Source of the DNA: Microbacterium excoecariae
Lineage (GTDB): Bacteria; Actinomycetota; Actinomycetes; Actinomycetales; Microbacteriaceae
Assembly: GCF_011326725.1 (NCBI RefSeq)
Contig: NZ_JAANCO010000001.1
Span: forward strand, 1-64,000
DNA length: 64,000 nucleotides
Direction: 5' to 3'
Made by a program: the position numbers and the translations under genes. Shown piece after piece: positions 53,289 to 62,315 of the stretch (positions within the stretch are counted from its first letter, which is position 1; every line of letters starts with the position of its first letter). Under the pieces are notes generated by a model, which worked only from the letters and a program-made list of their open reading frames with translations, was not told where the DNA came from and did no database searches.

Positions 53289-53294
53289 CAGGAT
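53289..53294 (+). promoter_or_regulatory. -10-like box of lhr
   Basis: CAGGAT, 6 nt before the ATG at 53301. Confidence 0.35.
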
Positions 53295-53300
53295 GGATCC

Positions 53301-56300
53301 ATGGACGTCCTCGACCGCTTTAGCGCCCCGACGCGCGTGTGGTTTCGGGGCGCCTTCCGCGCACCGACGCCCGCCCAGGAGGGCGCGTGGAATGCCATCT
53401 CGCAGGGTCGGCACGCCCTCGTCGTGGCACCGACGGGGTCCGGCAAGACGCTGTCCGCCTTCCTCTGGGCGATCGACCGCCTGTTCCGCGAGGGCACCTC
53501 GGGCGGGCCCCTCCCGGGGCTCGAGGCGAGGGAGCGCCCGCGTTCGGCGAAGACCCGGACGAAGATCCTTTACGTCTCGCCGCTGAAGGCGCTCGGGGTC
53601 GATGTGGAGCGCAACCTGCAGTCGCCCCTCGTCGGGATCTCGCAGGCCGCGCGGCGTCTCGGGGTCGAGCCGCCCGCCGTGCAGGCCGGCGTGCGATCGG
53701 GCGACACCCCCTCGTCGGCCCGCCAGCGCCTCGTGCGGCAGCCGCCCGACGTGCTCATCACCACGCCCGAGTCGCTCTACCTCATGCTCACCTCGAACGC
53801 CCGCGAGACCCTGCGCGAGGTGCACACCGTCATCGTGGACGAGGTGCACGCGGTCGCCGCGTCCAAACGGGGCGCGCACCTCGCGGTCTCCCTCGAGCGC
53901 CTCGACGCCCTGCTCGAGCGCCCCGCGCAGCGCATCGGGCTGTCCGCGACCGTGCGCCCCATCGACGAGGTCGCGCGGTTCCTCGGCGGCTCCGCGCCGG
54001 TCGACATCGTCGCGCCGCCCGCCGCGAAGACCTTCGACCTCCGCGTACGCGTCCCGATCGAGGACATGCAAAACCCGCCCGCGCCCGAGGCGCGCGCGTC
54101 GAACGCACCGGGACCCTCCGACGATCCCGTCTCCCCCGCCGACGACCGCTTCTGGGAGGGCACGCCAGGCGCGGGCGACATGCCTCCCACCGAGAACGTC
54201 GAGGTCACGGGATCCGTGTGGCCGCACGTCGAGGAGGCGATCGTCGATCGCGTGCTCGCGCACCGATCGACCATCGTGTTCGCGAACTCGCGCCGCCTCG
54301 CCGAGCGCCTCACGGGGCGCCTGAACGAGATTCACGCCGAGCGGCTCGGGCTCGCCACGCCCGAGCCGACGATGCCCGCGCAGATGATCGCGCAGTCCGG
54401 TCAGACCTCCGGCGTCGCGCCCGTCCTCGCCAAGGCGCATCACGGGTCCGTGTCGAAGGACCAGCGGGCCATCGTCGAGGAGGAGCTGAAGTCGGGGGCG
54501 TTGCGCTGCGTCGTCGCGACGAGCAGCCTCGAGCTCGGCATCGACATGGGCGCCGTCGACCTCGTGATCCAGGTCGAGGCGCCGCCGAGCGCCGCGAGCG
54601 GGCTACAGCGCGTCGGGCGCGCGGGCCACCAGGTCGGCGAGATCAGCCGCGCCGACCTCTTCCCCAAGCATCGCGGCGACGTGCTCCACACGGCCATCGT
54701 GACCGAGCGCATGCTGGCGGGCCAGATCGAGGCGATCTCCGTCCCGCAGAACCCCCTCGACATCCTCGCCCAGCAGACCGTCGCGGCGTCCGCTCTCGAC
54801 GCGGTCGACGTCGAGGACTGGTTCGCGTTGGTCCGGCGGAGCGCGCCGTTTCGCGCCCTCCCCCGCAGCGCCTTCGAGGCGACCCTCGATCTCCTGGCCG
54901 GGCGGTACCCGTCCGACGAATTCGCGGAATTGCGCCCCCGGATCGTGTGGGACCGCGACCGCGGCGTCTTCGAGGGGCGCCCGGGGACGCAGCGACTGGC
55001 GGTGACCAGCGGGGGCACAATCCCCGATCGGGGGCTGTTCGGCGTCTTCGTCGCGGGCGAGACGCAGAACGCGCGCGTCGGCGAGCTCGACGAGGAGATG
55101 GTCTACGAATCCCGCGTGGGCGACGTGTTCACGCTCGGCACGACGAGCTGGCGGATCGTCGAGATCACCCACGATCGCGTCAACGTCACTCCCGCCTTCG
55201 GCCAGCCCGGACGCGTGCCGTTCTGGACCGGCGACGGTCTCGGGCGGCCCGCCGAGCTGGGCGAGGCGCTCGGGCGCATGGTCCGCGAGGTCGCCGGCGC
55301 GCCGGCCGCCGAGGCGCACGCCCGCCTCGCGAGCGCGGGCCTCGACGAGAACGCGCGCGCGAATCTCCTCGCCCTCCTCGCCGAACAGCGCGAGGCCACC
55401 GGATCCCTCCCCACCGACACGACCCTGACGGTCGAGCGGGGCCGCGACGAGGTGGGCGACTGGCGGATCATCCTCCATTCCCCCTACGGCATGCACGTGC
55501 ACGCGCCGTGGGCGCTCGCCGTGAACGCGCGCATCCGCGAGCGCCTCGGCGTGGACGGATCCGCCGTGGCGAGCGACGACGGCATCGTCGCGCGGATCCC
55601 GGACGCCGAGACCGACCCTCCGGGCGCCGACCTGTTCGCCTTCGACCCCGACGAGCTCGAGCAGATCGTCACGGACGAGGTCGGCGGATCCGCGCTGTTC
55701 GCCTCCCGATTCCGCGAGTGCGCCGCGCGCGCCCTCCTCATGCCGCGCCTCAACCCCGGCAAGCGGATGCCCCTGTGGCAGCAGCGCCAGCGCTCGGCCG
55801 CCCTCCTCGAGGTGGCCCGCAGCCATCCGACGTTCCCCGTCATCCTCGAGACGCTGCGCGAGGTTCTGCAGGACGTCTACGACCTGCCCGCGCTCCTGCG
55901 CGTCGCGCGCGGCATCGCGGGCCGCGGCATCCGCCTGGTCGAGAGCGAGCCCGCCCAGCCGTCGCCCTACGCCCGCGACCTGCTCTTCGGATACGTCGGC
56001 GCCTTCATGTACGAGGGCGATTCCCCCCTCGCCGAGCGCCGGGCCGCCGCGCTCTCCGTGGACCCGGCGCTCCTGGGCGAGCTCCTGGGCCGCGTCGAGA
56101 TGCGCGAGCTGCTCGACCCGGCCGTGATCGCGCAGTTCGAGCGCGAGGTGCAGCGCCTCGCGCCGGGGCGACGAGCGCGCGGCATCGAGGGCGTCGCCGA
56201 CCTGCTGCGCCTGCTCGGCCCGCTGACCGCCACGGAGGTGGCGGAGCGCCTCGACGCCCCGCGGGAGCCGCCCTCGGGCGACGGCACGACCGCGCCCGCC

Positions 56301-58094
56301 CCCCGCACGGAGGCCGACGGCGACGAGGCTGCGCCCGACGACCCCGGAGCCGCCTCGCCCGAGGTCGCTGCGGCGCACCTCGACGAGCTGGTCCGCGCGC
56401 GGCGCGCGATTCGCGTCCACATGGGCGGCGAGGAGCGCGTCGCCGCGATCGAGGACGCGGGCCGCCTGCGCGACGCCCTCGGGACGGCCCTGCCCGTGGG
56501 CGTTCCGGCCGCGTTCACGGAGCCGGTGGCCGACCCGCTCGGCGACCTCGTCAGCCGATACGCCCGCACGCACGGCCCCTTCCCCGCCGCCGCCCTCGCG
56601 ACCCGCCTCGGCGTGGGTCAGGCGGTCGCCCGGCACGCGTTGCAACGCTTAGAGACCGCGGGCCGCGCCGTCAGCGGGTTCTTCCTGCCCGACGGCGCGG
56701 GGGCATCGCTCGGCGACGAACCGGAGTGGTGCGACAGCGGCGCGCTGCGGCGGATCCGGATCCGCTCGCTCGCGGCGCTACGCGGGTCCGTCGAGCCCGT
56801 TCCCCCCGACGCCTTCGCCCGCTTCCTGCCGTCGTGGCATCACCTCGACCTCCCGCTCGAGGGCATCGACGGCGTGCTCCAGGTGGTCGAGCAGCTCGCG
56901 GGCGTGCCGATCCCCGCGAGCGCCTGGGAGTCGCTCGTGCTTCCGAGCCGCGTGCGCGACTACGCCCCGGGGCTGCTCGACGAGCTCACCGCGACGGGCG
57001 AGGTGGTCTGGTCGGGCCACGGCGCGATCTCCGGCCGCGACGGCTGGATCGCGCTCCACCCCGCCGACCTCGTGCCCGTCACGCTGCAGCCGCCCGCCGA
57101 CCTCGCGGGCACCGACGGCCTCGACGCGCGGATCCTCGCCGCCCTCGCCCGCGGGGGAGCCTACTTCGCGGCCCAGGTCGCCGACATGGTGCGCGAGGGC
57201 CTCGCGCCTCCCGAGGCCGCGGAGATCTCGGAGGCCGCCGTGACGGAGGCGCTCTGGCGGCTCGTGTGGGCGTCGCGCGTCACGAACGACACCTTCGCCC
57301 CCGTCCGGACCTTGCTGTCCGGCGGCTCCCAGAGCCACAAGGTTGCCCGGCGCGCCCCCCGCACCCGCACGTTCCGGGGCGTGTCTTTCTCCCGCGCCGG
57401 CGGATCCGCGCCGCGCCCCGCGTCGCTCGGCGGGCGCTGGTCCCTCCTCGCGTCGCCCGACGCCGACGAGACCGTGCGCGCGGCCGCGCGCGCGTCGCTC
57501 CTGCTCGATCGCTACGGCGTCGTCACGCGCGGATCCGTCCAGAACGAGGGCGCCCCGGGCGGCTTCGCGCAGGTGTACCGCACGCTCGCGCAGTTCGAGG
57601 ACGCGGGGCATTGCCGCCGCGGCTACGTCATCGAGGGGCTCGGCGCGGCGCAGTTCGCCGCGTCCGCCACGATCGACCGGCTGCGCACCTTCGGCGCGCT
57701 GCCCGATCCTGCGCCGCGGGCGGCGCGCGTGCTCGCCGCGACCGACCCCGCCAATCCCTACGGCGCCGCGCTGCCGTGGCCCGCGCTCGACGAGGTCACC
57801 CACCGGCCCGGGCGCAAGCCCGGCGGCCTCGTGGTTCTCGTCGACGGCGCTCTCACGCTCTACCTCGAGCGCGGCGGGCGCACCGTCCTGGCGTTCACTG
57901 CGGACGAGGACGCCCGCCAGGCGGCGACCGCCGGCCTCGCGGAAGCCGCGCGCCGGCACGCGTTCGAGACCCTGACCGTCGAAAAGGTCAACGGCGAGTT
58001 CGTCTACGGCTCCCCCCTCGCGCGCCACCTGCGCGCCGCGGGATTCGTGGAGGCGACCAAGGGGCTGTCCCTCCGACGCGAGACGCGGAGGTAG
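53301..58094 (+). CDS. lhr: Lhr family ATP-dependent helicase
   Basis: This is a 1,597-residue superfamily 2 DNA helicase of the Lhr (large helicase-related) group, which unwinds DNA or RNA:DNA hybrids in repair. The P-loop is PTGSGKT (residues 44-50). The DEVH box (VDEVHAVAASKRGAHL), LSATVRP, and motifs IV-VI (KAHHGSVSKDQR, LELGIDMGAVD, QRVGRAGHQ) follow in order. The Lhr-specific winged-helix and C-terminal region fill the second half, with a low-complexity Pro/Ala/Asp insert near residue 1000. It is co-transcribed with the glycosylase gene 2 bp downstream, a pairing known in other actinobacteria. Confidence 0.94.
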   Translation: MDVLDRFSAPTRVWFRGAFRAPTPAQEGAWNAISQGRHALVVAPTGSGKTLSAFLWAIDRLFREGTSGGPLPGLEARERPRSAKTRTKILYVSPLKALGVDVERNLQSPLVGISQAARRLGVEPPAVQAGVRSGDTPSSARQRLVRQPPDVLITTPESLYLMLTSNARETLREVHTVIVDEVHAVAASKRGAHLAVSLERLDALLERPAQRIGLSATVRPIDEVARFLGGSAPVDIVAPPAAKTFDLRVRVPIEDMQNPPAPEARASNAPGPSDDPVSPADDRFWEGTPGAGDMPPTENVEVTGSVWPHVEEAIVDRVLAHRSTIVFANSRRLAERLTGRLNEIHAERLGLATPEPTMPAQMIAQSGQTSGVAPVLAKAHHGSVSKDQRAIVEEELKSGALRCVVATSSLELGIDMGAVDLVIQVEAPPSAASGLQRVGRAGHQVGEISRADLFPKHRGDVLHTAIVTERMLAGQIEAISVPQNPLDILAQQTVAASALDAVDVEDWFALVRRSAPFRALPRSAFEATLDLLAGRYPSDEFAELRPRIVWDRDRGVFEGRPGTQRLAVTSGGTIPDRGLFGVFVAGETQNARVGELDEEMVYESRVGDVFTLGTTSWRIVEITHDRVNVTPAFGQPGRVPFWTGDGLGRPAELGEALGRMVREVAGAPAAEAHARLASAGLDENARANLLALLAEQREATGSLPTDTTLTVERGRDEVGDWRIILHSPYGMHVHAPWALAVNARIRERLGVDGSAVASDDGIVARIPDAETDPPGADLFAFDPDELEQIVTDEVGGSALFASRFRECAARALLMPRLNPGKRMPLWQQRQRSAALLEVARSHPTFPVILETLREVLQDVYDLPALLRVARGIAGRGIRLVESEPAQPSPYARDLLFGYVGAFMYEGDSPLAERRAAALSVDPALLGELLGRVEMRELLDPAVIAQFEREVQRLAPGRRARGIEGVADLLRLLGPLTATEVAERLDAPREPPSGDGTTAPAPRTEADGDEAAPDDPGAASPEVAAAHLDELVRARRAIRVHMGGEERVAAIEDAGRLRDALGTALPVGVPAAFTEPVADPLGDLVSRYARTHGPFPAAALATRLGVGQAVARHALQRLETAGRAVSGFFLPDGAGASLGDEPEWCDSGALRRIRIRSLAALRGSVEPVPPDAFARFLPSWHHLDLPLEGIDGVLQVVEQLAGVPIPASAWESLVLPSRVRDYAPGLLDELTATGEVVWSGHGAISGRDGWIALHPADLVPVTLQPPADLAGTDGLDARILAALARGGAYFAAQVADMVREGLAPPEAAEISEAAVTEALWRLVWASRVTNDTFAPVRTLLSGGSQSHKVARRAPRTRTFRGVSFSRAGGSAPRPASLGGRWSLLASPDADETVRAAARASLLLDRYGVVTRGSVQNEGAPGGFAQVYRTLAQFEDAGHCRRGYVIEGLGAAQFAASATIDRLRTFGALPDPAPRAARVLAATDPANPYGAALPWPALDEVTHRPGRKPGGLVVLVDGALTLYLERGGRTVLAFTADEDARQAATAGLAEAARRHAFETLTVEKVNGEFVYGSPLARHLRAAGFVEATKGLSLRRETRR

Positions 58095-58096
58095 GC

Positions 58097-58876
58097 GTGC
58101 CCGAGGGAGACACCGCCCACCGCGCCGCGCGGCGCCTGCACGACGCGCTCGCGGGCGACGTGCTCGTGCGCGGCGAGCTGCGCGTCCCCCGCGCCGCGAC
58201 GGCCGACCTCTCCGGCCGCACGGTCGAGCGCGTGCGCGCGGTCGGCAAGCACCTCCTCCACACGCTCGGCGACGTCACCCTGCACACGCACCTGAAGATG
58301 GAGGGCGAGTGGCACGTGCACCCCGCAGGGTCCCGGTGGCGCCGTCCCGCGTTCCAGGCGCGGGCGATCCTTTCGACCGCGTCTCAGGAGGCCGTCGGCT
58401 TCGAGCTCGGCATCGTCGAGCTCCTCGAGACCGCGCGCGAGGACGACGCGATCGGCCACCTCGGGCCGGATCCGCTCGGCCCCGCCTGGGATCCCGGGGA
58501 GGCCGTCCGCCGGCTCGAGCGCGACGAGCGGGCCGCGCACGTCGCCCTCCTCGACCAGCGCAACGTCGCGGGTCTCGGCAACGTGTACGCGAGCGAACTG
58601 CTCTTCCTCCGCGGGGTCTCGCCGACCACGCCGATGGCCGACGTCGACGCCGCGGCCCTCGTCGACCTCGGCGCGCGGGCGCTCCGCGCGAACGTCGGCC
58701 GCACGCGTCGCACGTTCACGGGAGCGAATCGGCAGGGCGAACGGCACTGGGTGTACGGGCGCGATGGGCGGCCGTGCCGGCGCTGCGGCACCCTCGTCCG
58801 ACGCACGGATCTCGGCGCACGGCCCGGCGAGGAGCGCCGCGCGTTCTGGTGCCCCGTGTGCCAGCCCGTCCCCTGA
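58097..58876 (+). CDS. nei2: Fpg/Nei family DNA glycosylase (Nei2-like)
   Basis: This is a 259-residue base-excision glycosylase/AP lyase. After the initiator the protein reads PEGDTAHRAARRL, with Pro2 as nucleophile and Glu3 as partner. LLDQRNVAGLGNVYASELLF is the helix-two-turn-helix, and the C-terminal zinc finger has CRRCG and CPVCQ. The PEGDT start distinguishes Nei from Fpg, so oxidised pyrimidines are the expected targets. GTG at 58097, 2 bp after lhr. Confidence 0.92.
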   Translation: MPEGDTAHRAARRLHDALAGDVLVRGELRVPRAATADLSGRTVERVRAVGKHLLHTLGDVTLHTHLKMEGEWHVHPAGSRWRRPAFQARAILSTASQEAVGFELGIVELLETAREDDAIGHLGPDPLGPAWDPGEAVRRLERDERAAHVALLDQRNVAGLGNVYASELLFLRGVSPTTPMADVDAAALVDLGARALRANVGRTRRTFTGANRQGERHWVYGRDGRPCRRCGTLVRRTDLGARPGEERRAFWCPVCQPVP

Positions 58877-58905
58877 ACCCGTCGTCCAGACGGGCACGGT
58901 CTCGA

Positions 58906-58911
58906 TAGGCT
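58906..58911 (+). promoter_or_regulatory. -10 box of the rhodanese gene
   Basis: TAGGCT, 6 nt before the ATG at 58918. Confidence 0.5.
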
Positions 58912-58917
58912 CGCGCC

Positions 58918-59322
58918 ATGATCGATGCCGCCGCCCACTTCCGCGCCAAGCTCGCGGTCGAGACCGACCCCGCCGACACCTACGCGGCGCAGCGCGCGGG
59001 CGAGGCGTTCGTCCTCGTCGATACGCGCTCTCGCGCCGCCTGGGATCAGGGCCACGCCGAGGGCGCCGTCCACCTTCCGACGCGCGAGATCGCGGAGCGC
59101 GCCGTGAGCGAGATTCCTGCGGGGACGGCGGTCGTCGTCTACTGCTGGAGCCCGGGGTGCAACGGCGGCGACAAGGCCGCGCTCGCGTTCGCGGAGCTCG
59201 GCTACCCCGTCAAGCTCATGATCGGGGGCTTCGAGTACTGGAAGCGCGAGGGCTACCCGGTCGCCACAGCCCACGGCGTGAGCGCCGGGCCCGTAGATCC
59301 GCTCACGGGCGTCGCGGGCTGA
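58918..59322 (+). CDS. Rhodanese-like sulfurtransferase
   Basis: This is a 134-residue single rhodanese domain. The active-site cysteine is Cys76 in VYCWSPGCNGG, with a second Cys81 in the same loop. FVLVDTRSRAAWDQGH and GAVHLPTREI are the family's first strand and loop. Such proteins move sulfane sulfur or act in redox control. Nothing nearby indicates the partner. Confidence 0.9.
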   Translation: MIDAAAHFRAKLAVETDPADTYAAQRAGEAFVLVDTRSRAAWDQGHAEGAVHLPTREIAERAVSEIPAGTAVVVYCWSPGCNGGDKAALAFAELGYPVKLMIGGFEYWKREGYPVATAHGVSAGPVDPLTGVAG

Positions 59323-59329
59323 CCCCGCG

Positions 59330-60604
59330 TCACCGCCCGCGCTCCCGGGGGTGGGCGTGGCGCTCGGCGGCGAGCGCGGCCGCGAGGTGGTCGGTCGCGT
59401 CGCCCCACCGCGAGACGGTGACCCGCTCGAGGCCCTGCCAGTCGGCCGCGCGGCGGAGCTCGGCGGCGATCCGCTCGGCGGCGCGGCCGCCCGCCGCGTG
59501 CGGCTCCCACCACGCGGACTGGACGCGGAGGGCCGACGCCGCGCGGTCGGCCTTGAGGTCGACGCGCCCCACCACACGGTCGTCGACGAGCACGGGAAGC
59601 GAGTAATACCCAAAGCGCCGCTGCGCCTGCGGCACGTAGATCTCGATCCGATAGTGGAAGTCGAAGAGGCGCTCCGCCCGGTCGCGGAACCACACGACGG
59701 GGTCGAAGGGAGTGAGGAGTGCCGCGCGGTCGATCGCCCGGGGCAGGCGCGCCGAGCGGTGGATCCATGCCGGAAGAGGCCGCCCCGCCTGATCGGCCCA
59801 CCCCTCGACCGTCACGGGCGACAGCTCACCGGCGTCGACGAGCTCGGCGACCGCGACCTTCACGGCGCGCTGGTCGCGGAGGCGGAAGTAGTCGTTCAGG
59901 TCGGCGATCGTCGCGACGCCCGAGGCCCGGGCCGCGCGGAGCACCAGCTCGCGCACCGACACGTCGTACGGCGCGTCACGCCCGATGACCTCGCCCGGCA
60001 GCACCTGCTCGGCGAGCGCGTACACCCGCTCGAAGCCCTGCCTTCCCGCGATCGCGACCTCGCCCGACGCCCAGAGGAACTCCAACGCGCGCTTGACGTG
60101 ATCCCAGTCCCACCACGGACCGCCGCGTGCCGCGCGACCGACGGACTCGATCTCCGCGGGCCGCAGCGGGCCGCGGGCGGCGAGCTCGGCCCGCACGCGG
60201 TCGACGACGCTCGCGTTGTCCGGATCCGCCGCCCAGCCGCCCCAACGCCCCGCGCGATCGCGCACCTCGCGCCGCCGGAACCCCCAGAGCGGCCAGTCCT
60301 CCACCGGCATGAATGCGGCCTCGTGCGCGAGGTATTCCACGAAGCGCGCCGGCCGCGCGGGCGTCGCGCGCCGCATCACGAGCCGGTCCAGCGTGGCCGG
60401 ATCGTACGCGCCGAGGCGCGAGAAGAGCGGCAGGTAATGCGAGCGGGCAAAGACGTTGACCGAGTCGATCTGGAGCACGCCCATGCGACGGATGGTCGCG
60501 ACAATCGATCGGGACCCCGGATCCGCGGGGCGCGCGGACGCCAGCCCATGCGCGGCGAGCGCGATCCGGCGGGCCTCGGGGGCGGAGAGCGATGTCCTCG
60601 GCAC
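59330..60604 (-). CDS. YcaQ/AlkX-like winged-helix DNA glycosylase
   Basis: This is a 424-residue protein of the HTH_42 family. The catalytic QxD motif is present as LQIDSVNVFARSHYLPLFSR (Q-I-D), and AWWEPHA and LFDFHYRIEIYVPQAQRRFGYY (in parts) are family signatures. E. coli YcaQ excises bases from DNA interstrand crosslinks and N7-alkylguanine. The GTG at 60604 is fixed by TACCGT 6 nt upstream; the longer upstream frame is not family-like. Together with lhr and nei2 it makes a local DNA-repair neighbourhood. Confidence 0.88.
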   Translation of the reverse strand: MPRTSLSAPEARRIALAAHGLASARPADPGSRSIVATIRRMGVLQIDSVNVFARSHYLPLFSRLGAYDPATLDRLVMRRATPARPARFVEYLAHEAAFMPVEDWPLWGFRRREVRDRAGRWGGWAADPDNASVVDRVRAELAARGPLRPAEIESVGRAARGGPWWDWDHVKRALEFLWASGEVAIAGRQGFERVYALAEQVLPGEVIGRDAPYDVSVRELVLRAARASGVATIADLNDYFRLRDQRAVKVAVAELVDAGELSPVTVEGWADQAGRPLPAWIHRSARLPRAIDRAALLTPFDPVVWFRDRAERLFDFHYRIEIYVPQAQRRFGYYSLPVLVDDRVVGRVDLKADRAASALRVQSAWWEPHAAGGRAAERIAAELRRAADWQGLERVTVSRWGDATDHLAAALAAERHAHPRERGR

Positions 60605-60610
60605 ACATCG

Positions 60611-60616
60611 ACGGTA
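60611..60616 (-). promoter_or_regulatory. -10 box of the YcaQ-like gene
   Basis: TACCGT, 6 nt before the GTG at 60604; this decides the start. Confidence 0.55.
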
Positions 60617-60812
60617 GCGCGGGGCTCCGACATTCGCCGCCGCCCCTGCGCTCCTCCCGCGGCGCGCGCTCACAGGTGGGGCATAGGTTCCCTCCAGCCG
60701 GCGCCTCATCGGCGCGCGCACGATGGCCGTATTCCATTCGCGGGAATAACTGCAGGAACATCGCGGTTGTCCCCGATGTCCGACCAGAAACCGAACAACG
60801 CGGAAGGGCACT

Positions 60813-61220
60813 GTGGGTAAGAACTACGTCGACATTGAAAGCGATGACGGAGACGTGCTGCGTTACCGCAAGCACGCGAACGGCCGCGGGCTCGTCGCCC
60901 ACGGCGCGAAGGTCGCCGCGACGGCGCGCGTGGAGGCGGGGGCGTACATCGAGCCCCGCGCACGGGTGCTTGACGGCGCGCGCATCGGCGCCGGGGCCTG
61001 GATCGAACCGGGCGCCGTGATCGGCCAGGGCGCCGTCATCGACGCGAACGCGCACATCGGCCCCGATGCGGCCATCGGGGCGAAGGCCAAGATCGGGGTG
61101 CGGGTGCACGTCGGGTCCGGCGCACAGATCGCGGGCGGATCCCTTATCGGGGACGACGAAAGCATTCGCGATGGCGAACGCGTCGCCACCGACCTGCGCG
61201 GCTTCCGATTGGCCGCCTGA
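60813..61220 (+). CDS. Small left-handed beta-helix (hexapeptide-repeat) protein
   Basis: This is a 135-residue protein. From about residue 30 to 115 hexapeptide repeats of the [IV]xxGAx type follow one another (VLDGARIGAGAWIEPGAVIG, then similar), about 14 turns' worth. They predict a triangular beta-helix. No acyltransferase catalytic loop with a conserved His is visible, so it may be structural or a binding protein rather than a transferase. It starts with GTG at 60813 behind GGAAGGG. Confidence 0.8.
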   Translation: MGKNYVDIESDDGDVLRYRKHANGRGLVAHGAKVAATARVEAGAYIEPRARVLDGARIGAGAWIEPGAVIGQGAVIDANAHIGPDAAIGAKAKIGVRVHVGSGAQIAGGSLIGDDESIRDGERVATDLRGFRLAA

Positions 61221-61232
61221 CCGGCTTTTTCT

Positions 61233-61262
61233 CGCCGCCCGCCCCACACGGGGCGGGCGGCG
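61233..61262. terminator. Convergent hairpin
   Basis: A perfect 13-bp GC stem with a 4-nt loop in the 45-bp gap between convergent genes. A T-run lies only on its upstream side, so efficiency is unclear. Confidence 0.6.
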
Positions 61263-61265
61263 TCG

Positions 61266-62231
61266 TCATGCGGACAGGCGATCGCGCAGCCAGTCGAGCT
61301 GCACCCGGCGGTGGAGGGGGCCGCCGCCCTCATGATCGTTGTAGGGGTACACCGCGATGTCCTTGTCGGAGCCGGCCCACGCCGCGTACGCGCCGAACAC
61401 CGTCGAGGGCGGGCAGGTCGCGTCCATGAGGCCCACCGAGAACAGCGCGGGCACGTCGGCCCGGCGCGCCAGATTCACCCCGTCGATGTAGCTCAGCGTG
61501 CGGAAGGCGTCGTCGACGCGGTCGCGATGCGCGGCGAGATAGGAGACGATTTCGGCGTAGGGCGCGCGGTCGGTGATCGACGTGGCCCGCGGGAAGTCGC
61601 ACAGGAACGGCACGTCCACGAGCGCCGCCGCGACGCCCTCCCCCAGCGCGGCCGCGGCGATCGCGATCCCGCCGCCCTGGCTGATGCCCGCGACGACGAC
61701 CGGGCGGCCGGGCAGGAGCTCGTGCGCGACGTCGACCGCGCGCGCCGCGTCGGTAAACACGCGGCGGTAATAGTGCGTCTCCGGCGAGGAGATGCCACGG
61801 GTGAGGTGCCCGGGGGCGGCGGGATCGGATCCGTGCGGATCCGCGGTCGCGCCCGGCTTGCCGTGCGAGGATCCCTGACCGCGCGTGTCGACCAGCAGGT
61901 GCGCGTACCCGGCGAGCACCCACTCCGACTGCTGGTGCGCGTACCCGCGCCCGCCCGAGTATCCGAGGAACTCCACGACGACGGCCGACGGCTCGCGCCC
62001 GGCCGGGACGTGGAGCCAGGCGGAGATCGGGTCGCCCGCGAACCCCGCGAACGTGACGTCGCGCGTCTCGACGAGCGCGAGTCCGTTGTCCACCGGCCGC
62101 GCGTAGGTCTCGCCCCCGGCGGCGCGGGCGCCCTCGAGGGTGCTCGCCCAGAATTCCTCGAAGTCGTCGGGGGCCTGAACGGTGGAACGGTGCTCGCGCA
62201 GAGCGGCGAGCGGCAGATCGAAGTGCGGCAT
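61266..62231 (-). CDS. CE7 acetyl esterase (acetyl xylan esterase / cephalosporin C deacetylase type)
   Basis: This is a 321-residue esterase. RGQG after strand 5, Ser184 in GISQGG, Asp270 in LMDATCPP and His300 in YNDHEGG make the CE7 signature and triad. It is cytoplasmic, as no signal peptide is present. CE7 enzymes deacetylate short oligosaccharides, which could come from the acetylated plant polymers attacked by the secreted enzyme at 48-53 kb, but the genes are not linked in an operon. A good GGAGGAGAGG site precedes the ATG at 62231. Confidence 0.9.
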   Translation of the reverse strand: MPHFDLPLAALREHRSTVQAPDDFEEFWASTLEGARAAGGETYARPVDNGLALVETRDVTFAGFAGDPISAWLHVPAGREPSAVVVEFLGYSGGRGYAHQQSEWVLAGYAHLLVDTRGQGSSHGKPGATADPHGSDPAAPGHLTRGISSPETHYYRRVFTDAARAVDVAHELLPGRPVVVAGISQGGGIAIAAAALGEGVAAALVDVPFLCDFPRATSITDRAPYAEIVSYLAAHRDRVDDAFRTLSYIDGVNLARRADVPALFSVGLMDATCPPSTVFGAYAAWAGSDKDIAVYPYNDHEGGGPLHRRVQLDWLRDRLSA

Positions 62232-62303
62232 CGAATTCCTCTCCTCCCGCGAGCGTAACGGGGACCCCCGACGCCGCGCGCACGCGACGCCTCGTCACGA
62301 CCG

Positions 62304-62309
62304 TAGGCT
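62304..62309 (+). promoter_or_regulatory. -10 box of the 62316 gene
   Basis: TAGGCT, 6 nt before the ATG at 62316. Confidence 0.5.
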
Positions 62310-62315
62310 GGGGGC

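Larger units (their letters stand above)
52958..53300. other. Intergenic region of 343 bp
   Basis: This divergent space holds, from left to right, the leader, LacI-type operator and promoter of the pectinolytic gene, then an 82-bp inverted repeat, then the start-proximal -10-like box of lhr. I see no further gene in it. Confidence 0.7.

Noticed and set aside
50319..54443. A 1,374-codon minus-strand frame
   Set aside because: It spans the promoter region and overlaps the pectin enzyme in another frame. The composition is that of a shadow.
53339..58096. Long plus-strand frame overlapping lhr
   Set aside because: Only its last part (58097-58876) is a real gene, Nei2. The rest is a shadow of lhr, made of Arg/Pro/Ala runs.
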